A stretch of 60,060 nt of DNA from an uncultured Bacteroidales bacterium (GTDB taxonomy: Bacteria > Bacteroidota > Bacteroidia > Bacteroidales > UBA11471): contig CANQQA010000017.1 in assembly GCA_947625885.1 (NCBI GenBank), positions 1-60,060 of the forward strand. The letters run 5' to 3'. Below are positions 27,828 to 36,992 of this stretch, in pieces. Each line of letters starts with the position of its first letter. Position 1 is the stretch's first letter. The position numbers were made by a program, and so were the translations under genes. The notes beneath the pieces were generated by a model, which saw only the letters and a program-made list of their open reading frames with translations, was not told the DNA's origin and searched no databases.

Positions 27828-28847
27828 TTATCGCATCAGGAACGAGAATTTATCGACGTTCTTCAAGGCTACTCCCGTACCGCGTGCAACGGCGTGCAAG
27901 GGGTCATCGGCAACGTGGAACACGATACCGATTTTGTCGGTGAGACGCTTGTCGAGACCGCGCAGCAGGGCGCCGCCGCCGGTCAGATAGATTCCGTTGC
28001 GCACGATGTCGGCATACAGTTCGGGCGGCGTCGTATCGAGCGCGCTCAATATGGCGGCTTCTATTTTGGATACCGATTTCTCGATGCAGTGCGCCACGTC
28101 CTGATAGGTTACGGGCAGCTCCATCGGCAGCGAAGTCATGCGGTTGGGACCATGTATGATATAATCTTCGGGGGCGTCTTCCAGTTCGTTGAGTGCCGAG
28201 CCGACGTTGATTTTTATCAACTCCGCCGTGCGTTCGCCCAATTTAATATTGTACTGCCGTCCCATATATTCGCGAATATCCTCGTTGAACTCGTCGCCGG
28301 CAACACGTATCGACTTGTTGGTAACGATGCCGCCGAGCGATATGACGGCAATTTCGGTCGTGCCGCCGCCTATATCGACCACCATATTTCCTTCGGGGGC
28401 TTCGACGTCGATGCCTACGCCTATGGCGGCAGCCATAGGTTCGTAAATCATATAGACATCACGGCCGCCGACGTGTTCGGACGAGTCGCGCACGGCGCGT
28501 ATCTCCACTTCGGTGCTGCCCGACGGAATGCATACTACCATACGCAGTGACGAGGCAAACAGCGTATTGCGCATGGTAACCAGCTTCATCATGCCGCGCA
28601 TCATCTGTTCGGCGGCGTTGAAGTCGGCTATCACACCGTTTTGCAGCGGTCGGATAACCCGTATATTCTCGGGGGCGCGTCCATACATGGCTTGCGCCTC
28701 GTGTCCGACGGCTTTGAGTTTGCCCGTGCGGTTGTCGAGGGCGACCATCGAGGGGGCATCGACGACGATTTTGCCATTATAAATAATAATGGTGTTCGCC
28801 GTTCCCAAGTCGATGGCTATTTCCTGATTGAAAGAAAAGAATCCCAT
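27828..28847 (-). CDS. mreB: rod shape-determining actin homologue MreB
   Basis: This cytoskeletal ATPase organises lateral wall synthesis. The 339-residue protein shows the actin-fold phosphate loops IAIDLGTANTIIIYNGK and VVDIGGGTTEIAVISLGG, and the adenosine motif YLTGGGALLRGLD. Interdomain segments such as ADFNAAEQMMRGM and YMIYEPMAAAIGVG are typical. Presence of the full Mre/PBP2/RodA set predicts a rod-shaped or ovoid cell. It lies 22 bases after purH, and the leading promoter is likely the one before purH. Confidence 0.97.
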   Translation of the reverse strand: MGFFSFNQEIAIDLGTANTIIIYNGKIVVDAPSMVALDNRTGKLKAVGHEAQAMYGRAPENIRVIRPLQNGVIADFNAAEQMMRGMMKLVTMRNTLFASSLRMVVCIPSGSTEVEIRAVRDSSEHVGGRDVYMIYEPMAAAIGVGIDVEAPEGNMVVDIGGGTTEIAVISLGGIVTNKSIRVAGDEFNEDIREYMGRQYNIKLGERTAELIKINVGSALNELEDAPEDYIIHGPNRMTSLPMELPVTYQDVAHCIEKSVSKIEAAILSALDTTPPELYADIVRNGIYLTGGGALLRGLDKRLTDKIGIVFHVADDPLHAVARGTGVALKNVDKFSFLMR

Positions 28848-28869
28848 ATTCGTAATTGTGTAATCGTTT

Positions 28870-30393
28870 TTAGTGTTTGAAGTGGCGAATGCCGGTAACG
28901 ACCATGGCGACGCCGTTTTTATTGCAATAGTCGATAGTAAGGTCGTCGCGCACGGAGCCGCCGGGTTGTATCACGGTGTCGATGCCTTCGTTGTGAGCTA
29001 TCTCCACGCAGTCGGGGAAGGGAAAGAAAGCGTCCGAAGCCATGACGGCGCCGTGCAGATCGAAGCCGAACGATTTGGCTTTTTCGATCGCATGGCGCAG
29101 GGAATCGACGCGCGAGGTCTGTCCCACGCCGCTGGCGTAGAGCTGTTTGCCTTTGGCGAGGACAATAGCGTTCGACTTGCTGTGCTTCACGATTTTGTTG
29201 GCAAAAAGCAGGTCTTCGACTTCGGCGGGGGTTACGGCTTTGTCGGTAATCTGCCGCAGTTCGGCGGGCGTTTCGCGATGCAGGTCTTTTTCCTGCATCA
29301 GCACGCCGTTGAGCAGGGAGCGGAATTGCAGGGTGGCAGCCGGCGCTTTTTTCTGCACTAATACGATGCGGTTTTTCTTTTGGTAGAAAATATCGAGCGC
29401 CGCCGGCTCGTAACCCGGAGCGATGATTACTTCAAAGAAGAGTTTATTTATCTCTTCTGCCGTGGCGGCATCGATTACGGCGTTGGTAATCAACACGCCG
29501 CCGAAAGCCGATACGGGGTCGCCCGCCAGCGCGGCGTTCCACGCTTCGAGCAGGGTGGGACGCGATGCCAGACCGCAGGCATTGTTATGTTTGAGTATGG
29601 CGAACGTCAATTCGGAGAATTCGGAAATAAGCGAAACGGCAGCGTCGATGTCGAGCAGGTTGTTGTACGAAATTTCCTTGCCGTGCAGCTGTTCGAACAT
29701 TTCGTCGAAATCGCCGAAGAAAAAACCTTTCTGGTGGGGATTCTCGCCGTAGCGCAGCGCTTTGGCGTGGTTGCCGGCGGCGCGGAACGCACTGAAACTG
29801 CCGCCGTCGAAATAGTTGAAAATCGCCGTGTCGTAGCCCGACGATACGGCAAACGCCTCTTTGGCGAACCAGTAACGGTCGTCGAGCGACGAAGCCGCGC
29901 CTTTCTCGTCGAGGAGCTGCAACAGCGGAGCGTATTGCGCTTTGGAGGCAACGATGACGACGTCTTTGAAATTTTTGGCGGCGGCGCGTATCAGCGATAT
30001 GCCGCCTATGTCTATTTTCTCGATGATGGCGCTTTGGTCGGCTCCCGAAGCGACGGTTTCTTCAAAGGGATAGAGATCGACGATGACGAGGTCGATTTCG
30101 GGAATTTCGTATTCGGCAATCTGCCGGCGGTCGCCGTCGTTGTCGCGACGGTTGAGAATGCCGCCGAATACTTTGGGGTGCAGGGTTTTCACCCGACCGC
30201 CCAATATCGAGGGATAGCCGGTGAGGCTCTCTACGGTGCGGCAGGGTATGCCCAGCGACTCGATGAAAGTCTGCGTGCCGCCGGTGGAGATAAATTCCAC
30301 GCCCTCGGCGTGCAGTTTTTTCAGTATCTCATCTAAGCCGTCTTTGTGATAGACAGAAACCAGCGCTGTTTTGATTTTTTTATTTTCAGCCAT
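28870..30393 (-). CDS. purH: bifunctional AICAR transformylase/IMP cyclohydrolase
   Basis: It catalyses the last two steps of de novo purine synthesis. In the 507-residue product the N-terminal MGS-like cyclohydrolase domain has EFISTGGTQTFIES and SILGGRVKTLHPKVFGGIL. The transformylase domain has RYGENPHQKGFFF and AILKHNNACGLA, then VTPAEVEDLLFANKIVKHSKSNAIVLAK. The start at 30393 (MAENKKIKTALVS) is 23 residues before the first motif. It heads the purH-mreBCD-PBP2-rodA operon, an arrangement I recall from Bacteroides, under a consensus promoter. Confidence 0.97.
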   Translation of the reverse strand: MAENKKIKTALVSVYHKDGLDEILKKLHAEGVEFISTGGTQTFIESLGIPCRTVESLTGYPSILGGRVKTLHPKVFGGILNRRDNDGDRRQIAEYEIPEIDLVIVDLYPFEETVASGADQSAIIEKIDIGGISLIRAAAKNFKDVVIVASKAQYAPLLQLLDEKGAASSLDDRYWFAKEAFAVSSGYDTAIFNYFDGGSFSAFRAAGNHAKALRYGENPHQKGFFFGDFDEMFEQLHGKEISYNNLLDIDAAVSLISEFSELTFAILKHNNACGLASRPTLLEAWNAALAGDPVSAFGGVLITNAVIDAATAEEINKLFFEVIIAPGYEPAALDIFYQKKNRIVLVQKKAPAATLQFRSLLNGVLMQEKDLHRETPAELRQITDKAVTPAEVEDLLFANKIVKHSKSNAIVLAKGKQLYASGVGQTSRVDSLRHAIEKAKSFGFDLHGAVMASDAFFPFPDCVEIAHNEGIDTVIQPGGSVRDDLTIDYCNKNGVAMVVTGIRHFKH

Positions 30394-30431
30394 AAGAATC
30401 AGGTATTTGCTTTTGAAAATTTTGGAAGTTA

Positions 30432-30463
30432 CAAAAGTAGTTATTTGCCGATAATTTTCAAAA
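30432..30463 (-). promoter_or_regulatory. predicted Bacteroides-type promoter of the purH-mre operon
   Basis: Minus-strand TTTTG (30463-30459), 19 nt, TACTTTTG (30439-30432). The purH ATG lies 38 bases downstream. No other convincing promoter appears in the short gaps within the operon. Confidence 0.7.
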
Positions 30464-30556
30464 GTTTTCCGCCACAAAAAATATTGTTTTTCTTTTTGAC
30501 GTTTCCGAGCGGATTCCGTCCGGCAAAACCGCGCCGTCGCCGCAGGGCATATTCAT

Positions 30557-30592
30557 AAAAAAGCCGCCCCGCCATTCACATGGCAGGGCGGC
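30557..30592 (-). terminator. Rho-independent terminator of the LRR surface protein gene
   Basis: Arms at 30563-30574 and 30581-30592 pair over 12 positions (one G-U in RNA) around a 6-nt loop. Read on the minus strand the stem is followed directly by six T residues (plus-strand A run 30557-30562). It lies 65 bases past the stop of the 1450-residue gene. Confidence 0.85.
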
Positions 30593-30657
30593 GCGTCCGG
30601 ATTATTTACTCAGAAAACTCTCTTTTCATTCTATGCTCTTTTGCTGTAATAGTCGTG

Positions 30658-33600
30658 CTATCGGACGATAATCATCTTTTTGCCGTTCACGATGTAGGCG
30701 CCGTTCTGCAACGTTTTGAGATCGGCGGCATCGTTCGTTTCAAGCACCAATACGCCTTGCAGATTATACACCGCTATGTGTTCGGCATCTGCCTGCGTCT
30801 CGGTTACCGAAGCGGACTCGTCCGGCTCGTCGGGTACGACCGGGTCATCGGGTTCGTCCGGATTTTCCGGATTCTCCGGCTCATCAGGTATGTCAGGTAC
30901 ATCGGGTGTGTCGGGCGTATCGGGTTCATCGGGATTTTCGGGAACGTCAGGTGTAACAGGGGTGTCGGGAGTATCCGGATTTTCGGGTTCGCTCGGCACA
31001 TCGGGGATATTCGGATTTTCCGGTTCATCGGGCACGATTGGCGTGTCCGGGACATCGGGTGTGTCGGGCGTATCAGGTTCATCGGGATTTTCGGGAACGT
31101 CAGGCTCCGCGGGCTGCGGCACCTTTATCGTATATATATAGGTAAGGGCTGGGTTGCAGTGTCCCGTCGTCGGGTCGGCGGCAAAGTCGGCATCACCGAA
31201 AGCCCCTTCGGGTATCGTCAGCAGGTAGTCGCCGGGGTCGGTTACGACGGTATCGGTCAGCGTTATCGTGAGGGTGCTGTCCGTCGAGGCGACGATACCG
31301 GCGGGGAAGTATGCCGAGCTGTCGGCTTTCAGCAGCGTAGCCGAGTCGCCCACAAGGAACGGTTTTTCACCGAACAGGAGCGTAAACTCTGCCAGTTCCG
31401 TTACTTCCGCTCTGTCGACGGGCGCTATCCGCATCGGCATAAAGTCTTTTACCAATTCCGGTTTCATGGGCTCCTTTATCGTATATATATAGGTAAGAGC
31501 TGGGGTGCAGCGTCCCGTCGTCGGGTCGTCGGCAAAGTCGGCATCGCCGAAGCTGCCTTCGGGTATTGTCAGCAGGTAGTCGCCGGAGGCGGTTACGACG
31601 GTATCGGTCAGCGTTACCGTGAGGGTGCTGTCCGACGAAACGACGATGCCTGCGGGGAAGTATGCCGAGCTGTCGGCTTTCAGCAGCGTAGCCGAGTCGC
31701 CCACAAGTACCGGTTTTTCACCGAATACGAGCGTAAACGCTGCCAATTCCGTTACTTCCGCACTGTCGACGGGCGCTATCCGCATCGGCATAAAGTCTTT
31801 TACCAATTCCGGTTTCACGGGCTGCGGCTCCTTTATCGTATATATATAGGTAAGGGCTGGGTTGCAGCGTCCGGTGGTCGGGTCGGCGGCAAAGTCGGCG
31901 TCGCCGAATGTGCCTTCGGGTATCGTCAGCGTGTATTCGCCGGCGGCTTTCAAGGTGTCGGCAAGGATTATTGCGAGCGTATTGCCTTCGCCGGCAGCGA
32001 GGGTGGCGGTGAGCAGCGTGTCATTGCCGGCAAGCGTTATCGGTTGCGCTTCTGTCGCAAGGCTCGGCGTTTCGGCAAATTCGAGGGTGAAGGTTTTCAA
32101 CGCCTCCACTTCCGCTTTGTCTTCAGGCGTTACGCCGGTCGGGAAGTAATCGCAATCGGGCACCGGCACGACCACCACCGTATAAGTATACGTGAGTTCG
32201 GGGTTGCAGTGTCCCGTCGTCGGGTCGTTGGCATAGATTACGTCGCCGTAAGTGCCGGCAGGTATAGCCAGCAGGTAGTCGCCGGAGTCGGTTACGACGG
32301 TATCGGTCAGCGTTATCGTGAGGGTGCTGTCCGTCGAGGCGACGATGCCGGCGGGGAAGTATGCCGAGCTGTCGGCATTCAGCAGCGCAGCCGAATCGCC
32401 CACAAGGAACGGTTTTTCACCGAATACGAGCGTAAATTTCGAGAGGGCGTACAGCGACGAGCTGTCGGCAGGATCCACCCGTTTGGGCGCAGCAAAGTCG
32501 CAGTCGGGCACCGATTCGTCGATAGAGAGTATCTGTCCGAAATTTTTCCACACGGGAGCCTCTTGGTAAAGCTCTTCCGCGTCGGTCGGTACGTAGAGTT
32601 TGCATTGCTCCAACGCCAGTTTGGTGAAAGGCGACGAGCTTTCCGAGAATGGCAGCGGTATTTGGTGGCATGCCGTTACCGACTTCAAGCCGACGCAGCC
32701 GGCAAAAGACGATGTACCGATAGAGGTGATGCTTTCGGGCAGCGTTACCGATTCGAGGCTTGCACAGTTGCGGAATGCCTCATCGCCGATTCGGTCGATG
32801 TTCTCGCCTATCTTCACCGAAGTCATGCCGCAGTTGGCAAACGCTTGCTTTCCGATGCCGGTAACGCCGGCGGGTATCGTCAGCGATTTCAATTCCTGTC
32901 CCTCGATAAAGGCAAAATCCTTGATTTCGGTAATGCCGGCAGGTATGGTCAGGTCGGTTACGGGTCTGCCGCTCAGGTAGAGTTTTTTCGATTGGCATAC
33001 CGGATTGGATGACCAATTCCCGAACGCAATCCGGCACCACGCCTCCAAGTCGGTGATATAGACGGCGTTAATACTGCTGCACCCGTCAAAAGCCCACTTA
33101 CCGATACTTGTAACTCCGGTACCTATCGTTACCGATGACAAGCCGCTGCACCTCTCAAAAGCATCATTGCCAATAGTATCTGCCGCTATCGTTGCCGAAG
33201 CGAGCGCCGAACATTGGTAAAAAGCTCCTACGCCGATTTTCTTTACCGTTGCAGGTATCGTTACCGACGTCAAACTGTTACACCCGTAAAAAGCACATTT
33301 GCCAATTTCCGTAACTTCGGCTGGTATCGACAGGTCGGTTACCGGATTGTTATCCAAATAGAGATTATGCGCACAATATAAGGGATTTGCTTCATACCCA
33401 TCAAAAGCAATCCGGCACCATGCCGCCAAATCCGAAATATAGACAGCCGTTAAACGGGTGCAGCCATAGAAAGCATTATTACCGATAGAGGTAACACTCT
33501 CGGGAATCGTAATCGACAGCAAACTACTGCAACCGGAAAAAGCCCTCTCGCCTATTTCTTTTATTCCTTCGTTCAGCGTTATCTTTTGCAAAGCATTGCA

Positions 33601-35010
33601 ATCGTAAAAAGCATATCTCCCAATAGTATCTGTCGCTATCGTTGCCGAAGCGAGCGCCGAACATTGGTAAAAAGCACTTACGCCGAATTTCTTTACCGTT
33701 GCAGGTATCGTTACCGACGTCAAACTGTTACACCCGAAAAAAGCACATTTACCAATTTCCGTAACTTCGGCTGGTATCGACAGGTCGGTTACCGGATTGT
33801 TATCCAAATAAAGATTATGTGCATGATATAAGGGATTTGCTTCATACCCATCAAAAGCAATCCGGCACCATGCCGCCAAATCCGAAATATAGACAGCCGT
33901 TAAACGGGTGCAGCCATAGAAAGCAGAAGAACCGATAGAGGTAACACTCCCGGGAATCGTAATCGACAGCAAATTACTGCAACGGGAAAAAGCAGACTCG
34001 TTGATAGAGGTAACGCTCTCGGGTATCGTTATCGAAGTTAAGTTGCTACAACCGGAAAAAGTTAAACGACCAATAGTCTGAACGCCATTTTCTATCGTTA
34101 CCGACGTCAAGCCGGTACAACCGGAAAAAGCAGAAACGCCGATAGTCTGAACACCTTTTTCTATCGTTACCGATGTCAAGCCGATACAATTCTCAAAAGC
34201 AGAAGAACCGATAGAGGTAACACTCCCGGGTATGGTAATCGACAGCAAGTCGGTACAGCTCCGAAAAGCCTCGTTACCGATAGTCTGAACGCCACTTTCT
34301 ATCGTTACTTTCGTCAATCCCGAACAGCTGTAAAAAGCATGGTCGCCGATAGAGATAACGCTCCCGGGTATCGCTATCGAAGTTAAGTTGCTACAACCAT
34401 AAAAAGCACAGTAGCCGATAGAGGTAACACTATTGGGTATCGTTATCTCCGTCAAACCCGTGCAACCGTAAAAAGCATAGTCGCCGATAGAGGTAACGCT
34501 CCCGGGTATCGTTATCGATGTTAAGTTGCTACAACCATAAAAAGCAAGGCTTCCGATAGTCTGAACGCCATTTTCTATCGTTACTTTCGTCAATCCGCTG
34601 CAATTCTCAAAAGCATAGTTGCCGATAGAGATAACACTCTCCGGTATCGTTACCTCCGTCAAGTCGGTACAACCGTAAAAAGCAGAAAAGCCGATAGTAG
34701 TAACGCTATTACCTATCGTTACCGACGTCAAATCCGAGCAATTCTGAAAAGCACAGTTGCCGATAGTGGTAACTCTATCGTCTATCGTTACCGAAGTAAT
34801 CGACTTGCGATAATCATACCATGGGGCAACAGCCCCATAACCATAGGTACCCATTTCCCCCGTACCGGAGATTTCGAGTACGCCCGTTTCGGTATCGAGC
34901 GTCCAAGTAACATCGGCACCGCAATTACCAGAGTAGTCTGCGGCTTGCACCGTTGCCGTCCCGCCCCACAAGAGCGCGGGCAACAACATAAAAAACAGTG
35001 TGCGTTTCAT
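30658..35010 (-). CDS. BspA-like leucine-rich repeat surface protein with Ig-like repeats and T9SS-type tail
   Basis: The 1450-residue secreted protein starts with a Sec signal peptide (to about residue 24, VQAAD). Residues 60-800 or so are some 30 TpLRR/LRR_5 units of about 23 residues, each like TSIGNYAFYGCSNLTSITIP. Residues 835-1295 are four Ig-like repeats of about 117 residues (FTLVFGEKPFLVGDSA, PTTGHCNPALTYIYTI). Residues 1300-1400 are a Pro/Asp/Glu-rich PDTPDVPENPDEP linker. The last 40 residues (IAVYNLQGVLVLETNDA, ending GKKMIIVR) look like a Por/type IX secretion type A sorting domain, so surface attachment or release is likely. BspA relatives bind host matrix or other bacteria. It has its own consensus promoter and terminator and is monocistronic. 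Internal duplications are recent at the DNA level. Confidence 0.88.
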   Translation of the reverse strand: MKRTLFFMLLPALLWGGTATVQAADYSGNCGADVTWTLDTETGVLEISGTGEMGTYGYGAVAPWYDYRKSITSVTIDDRVTTIGNCAFQNCSDLTSVTIGNSVTTIGFSAFYGCTDLTEVTIPESVISIGNYAFENCSGLTKVTIENGVQTIGSLAFYGCSNLTSITIPGSVTSIGDYAFYGCTGLTEITIPNSVTSIGYCAFYGCSNLTSIAIPGSVISIGDHAFYSCSGLTKVTIESGVQTIGNEAFRSCTDLLSITIPGSVTSIGSSAFENCIGLTSVTIEKGVQTIGVSAFSGCTGLTSVTIENGVQTIGRLTFSGCSNLTSITIPESVTSINESAFSRCSNLLSITIPGSVTSIGSSAFYGCTRLTAVYISDLAAWCRIAFDGYEANPLYHAHNLYLDNNPVTDLSIPAEVTEIGKCAFFGCNSLTSVTIPATVKKFGVSAFYQCSALASATIATDTIGRYAFYDCNALQKITLNEGIKEIGERAFSGCSSLLSITIPESVTSIGNNAFYGCTRLTAVYISDLAAWCRIAFDGYEANPLYCAHNLYLDNNPVTDLSIPAEVTEIGKCAFYGCNSLTSVTIPATVKKIGVGAFYQCSALASATIAADTIGNDAFERCSGLSSVTIGTGVTSIGKWAFDGCSSINAVYITDLEAWCRIAFGNWSSNPVCQSKKLYLSGRPVTDLTIPAGITEIKDFAFIEGQELKSLTIPAGVTGIGKQAFANCGMTSVKIGENIDRIGDEAFRNCASLESVTLPESITSIGTSSFAGCVGLKSVTACHQIPLPFSESSSPFTKLALEQCKLYVPTDAEELYQEAPVWKNFGQILSIDESVPDCDFAAPKRVDPADSSSLYALSKFTLVFGEKPFLVGDSAALLNADSSAYFPAGIVASTDSTLTITLTDTVVTDSGDYLLAIPAGTYGDVIYANDPTTGHCNPELTYTYTVVVVPVPDCDYFPTGVTPEDKAEVEALKTFTLEFAETPSLATEAQPITLAGNDTLLTATLAAGEGNTLAIILADTLKAAGEYTLTIPEGTFGDADFAADPTTGRCNPALTYIYTIKEPQPVKPELVKDFMPMRIAPVDSAEVTELAAFTLVFGEKPVLVGDSATLLKADSSAYFPAGIVVSSDSTLTVTLTDTVVTASGDYLLTIPEGSFGDADFADDPTTGRCTPALTYIYTIKEPMKPELVKDFMPMRIAPVDRAEVTELAEFTLLFGEKPFLVGDSATLLKADSSAYFPAGIVASTDSTLTITLTDTVVTDPGDYLLTIPEGAFGDADFAADPTTGHCNPALTYIYTIKVPQPAEPDVPENPDEPDTPDTPDVPDTPIVPDEPENPNIPDVPSEPENPDTPDTPVTPDVPENPDEPDTPDTPDVPDIPDEPENPENPDEPDDPVVPDEPDESASVTETQADAEHIAVYNLQGVLVLETNDAADLKTLQNGAYIVNGKKMIIVR
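31117..32520 (-). repeat. four tandem Ig-like repeat units, about 350 bp each
   Basis: Four consecutive units lie within the LRR protein gene. The landmark atgccgagct occurs at 31311, 31662 and 32361; the first spacing is 351 bp and the last is about two periods, across a diverged unit. The first, third and fourth units by map position are nearly identical; the unit at about 31840-32150 is diverged (FTLEFAETPSLATEAQ). Confidence 0.85.
33170..33998 (-). repeat. 450-bp-period tandem duplication in the LRR region
   Basis: About 380 bases at 33170-33548 recur almost unchanged at 33620-33998, an exact offset of 450 bp (150 codons). Landmarks: caatagtatc at 33171 and 33621, taaacgggtg at 33451 and 33901. 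A more diverged third copy of the AWCRIAF element lies near 33027-33068. Confidence 0.9.
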
Positions 35011-35043
35011 TTTGTCATAATTTTGTAGTTAACTTATTTCTTG

Positions 35044-35075
35044 CAAAAATAATTTTAGAAAGCAAATTCACAAAA
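35044..35075 (-). promoter_or_regulatory. predicted Bacteroides-type promoter of the LRR protein gene
   Basis: Minus-strand TTTTG (35075-35071), exactly 19 nt, TATTTTTG (35051-35044), 34 bases before the ATG. Confidence 0.7.
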
Positions 35076-35156
35076 CTTTCCGCTAAAAATTTTTGATTTT
35101 ATTCGCGGAAAAACTCTCCTGCTTTTCCCGTAAGGCAGCAGACAGATTTTACCAAA

Positions 35157-36992
35157 CTATTTTGCGGGACGGGAGTCGGCATAGATGCGCATTTCGCAGC
35201 GGGCGCAGTCGAATTCGAGGCGCAGGCGCGCATCGCGGTATTGCAGGTAAAGCGGGGCTTTCCACTTTCGGGCGGCGGACTTTTCTTTGAGGCAGCAGCC
35301 CCACTGCCGCCTGATGCAGAAACGGGTGTACATCAAGGGCACGTCGGCGGGCGGCGCACATTCGTAGGCAGGGGCGACGACGGAAACGCCGTGCTCCCGA
35401 TAGAAGCGGCGCGCGGCTTCGTTGGCGACATTCCCCGTGTAAGCGAGTTCGGCGGCGGGGAAAGGGGTCGGCTGCTCCTCCCGCCGACGGGGCGGACGGC
35501 AGGCGAGCCGGCGCGAACGGTCGAGCGCGGCAACGGCATCGCGCCGCAGCGCCGCGAGCTGCGAAACGGGAATGAAGCGTTCGCCGGCAAGCGCAAGGGT
35601 AACGGTGCGAGCGGCGAAGCAGGTGTCGCCCAGACGGGAGAGCATGGCGCGCTGCCCGTCGGACTGCGGCGTGCGTGCCGGCATCTTGTCGGCGGCAAGG
35701 GCGGCAATCGCCATGCAGCCGTCGGCATCGAGAAGTTTCAGGGCGTAGCCCTGCGGGATTTCGTAAAGCGTAAGGTCGAGCGGTATGCGGCGCTGCGCGC
35801 TCCGGTGCTGCAAGAGCTGCTCGAAACGGCAGTCGCTGTTGCGGTAGAGTAGCGCGCCGGCAGGAATATGCGGCATTTCGGCGGGATAGATGCGGCAGCC
35901 TTCCGCCCGATTGACCCGAAAGCCCTCGAAACGGCGGTCGCCGTCGAAAAAGCAAAGACCGTCGCCATTGCCCACCGCGCCGGCGCGGTCGATAATCCAT
36001 GCCGCGCCCTGCCGCCGCAGCGCGTGCGCCACCGGCTCGCCGAGCGACTTCGGCGTGTGGGGCGACCCGATGGGCTCGGCATCGACGCCGTCGAGAAAAT
36101 AGTGCGTAAATCCGCGATTGAAACTTTTAAAAGGGTCGGGCTCGAAAGCACATTCCACCCTGCCCGACGAGGCGGCGCAATACTCCGGTCTGCGGGCGAA
36201 AATCTCGTCGAGCCGGCGGCGGTACCACGCCGTAATGTTTTTTACATAAGAGAGTTCTTTGAGGCGTCCCTCGATTTTAAGCGAGGTAACGCCGGCATCG
36301 AGCAGGGTTTCCAGCCGATCGGAACGGTTCATGTCTTTGAGCGATAGCAGGTGTTTTTCGCGTAGCAGGGGCGTTCCGTCGGCATCGAGCAAAGTGTAGG
36401 GAAGGCGGCAGTACTGGGCGCACTCGCCCCGATTGGCGCTGCGTCCCGACAGGCAGCGGCTCAGGTAACACTGCCCGCTGTAACTCACGCAGAGGGCGCC
36501 GTGCACGAACACTTCCAAATCGACCGGCACGGCAGCGGCGATTTCGCGGATTTCGGACGCCGAAAGCTCCCGCGCCAGAACGACGCGCGAAAAACCAGCC
36601 TCATACAGAAAGCGCACTTTCTCGACGGTGCGATTGTCGCACTGCGTACTCGCGTGCAGCGCCACCGGCGGAATGTCGAGGCGCAAAATGCCCATATCCT
36701 GCACGATAAGCGCATCGACGCCAGCGCGGCAAAGGTCGGTAATCAGCCGTTCGGCTCGCCGCAGTTCGTTGTCGTAGAGTATCGTATTGACGGCGGCATA
36801 GACCCGCGCATGATAGGTGTGGGCGAAATCGGCAAGCCGCGCGATGTCGGCGACGCTGTTGCCCGCAGCCGCCCGCGCACCGAAAGCCGGTCCGCCGATA
36901 TACACGGCATCGGCTCCGTGCACGATCGCCTCCCGACCTATATCGGCAGTTTTGGCAGGCGCCAAGAGTTCGATGCGGCGGGGTGCGGTCAT
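35157..36992 (-). CDS. U32-family protein, RlhA-like (collagenase-like fold)
   Basis: The 611-residue protein begins RIELLAPAKTADIGREAIVHGADAVYIG in two overlapping parts, the U32 barrel start. It carries the U32 signature VFVHGALCVSYSGQC followed by SRCLSGRSANRGECAQYC, conserved cysteines now seen as Fe-S or metal ligands rather than peptidase residues. The C-terminal 250 residues fit the DUF3656-type extension of E. coli RlhA, which hydroxylates 23S rRNA C2501. RlhA activity is therefore the best guess, and TrhP-like tRNA hydroxylation the alternative. The start at 36992 overlaps the upstream stop by 4 bases (ATGA), so it is coupled to the MetA-family gene. The longer upstream frame is a shadow. 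Confidence 0.85.
   Translation of the reverse strand: MTAPRRIELLAPAKTADIGREAIVHGADAVYIGGPAFGARAAAGNSVADIARLADFAHTYHARVYAAVNTILYDNELRRAERLITDLCRAGVDALIVQDMGILRLDIPPVALHASTQCDNRTVEKVRFLYEAGFSRVVLARELSASEIREIAAAVPVDLEVFVHGALCVSYSGQCYLSRCLSGRSANRGECAQYCRLPYTLLDADGTPLLREKHLLSLKDMNRSDRLETLLDAGVTSLKIEGRLKELSYVKNITAWYRRRLDEIFARRPEYCAASSGRVECAFEPDPFKSFNRGFTHYFLDGVDAEPIGSPHTPKSLGEPVAHALRRQGAAWIIDRAGAVGNGDGLCFFDGDRRFEGFRVNRAEGCRIYPAEMPHIPAGALLYRNSDCRFEQLLQHRSAQRRIPLDLTLYEIPQGYALKLLDADGCMAIAALAADKMPARTPQSDGQRAMLSRLGDTCFAARTVTLALAGERFIPVSQLAALRRDAVAALDRSRRLACRPPRRREEQPTPFPAAELAYTGNVANEAARRFYREHGVSVVAPAYECAPPADVPLMYTRFCIRRQWGCCLKEKSAARKWKAPLYLQYRDARLRLEFDCARCEMRIYADSRPAK

Noticed and set aside
27087-28550. 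487-codon plus-strand frame opposite mreC/mreB
   Set aside because: Antisense shadow of two strongly conserved genes.
30580-33012. 810-codon open frame on the plus strand opposite the LRR protein gene
   Set aside because: It is the antisense of repetitive LRR/Ig-like coding DNA; its translation is a low-complexity Tyr/Arg/Gly string with no domain, and it inherits its openness from the repeats.
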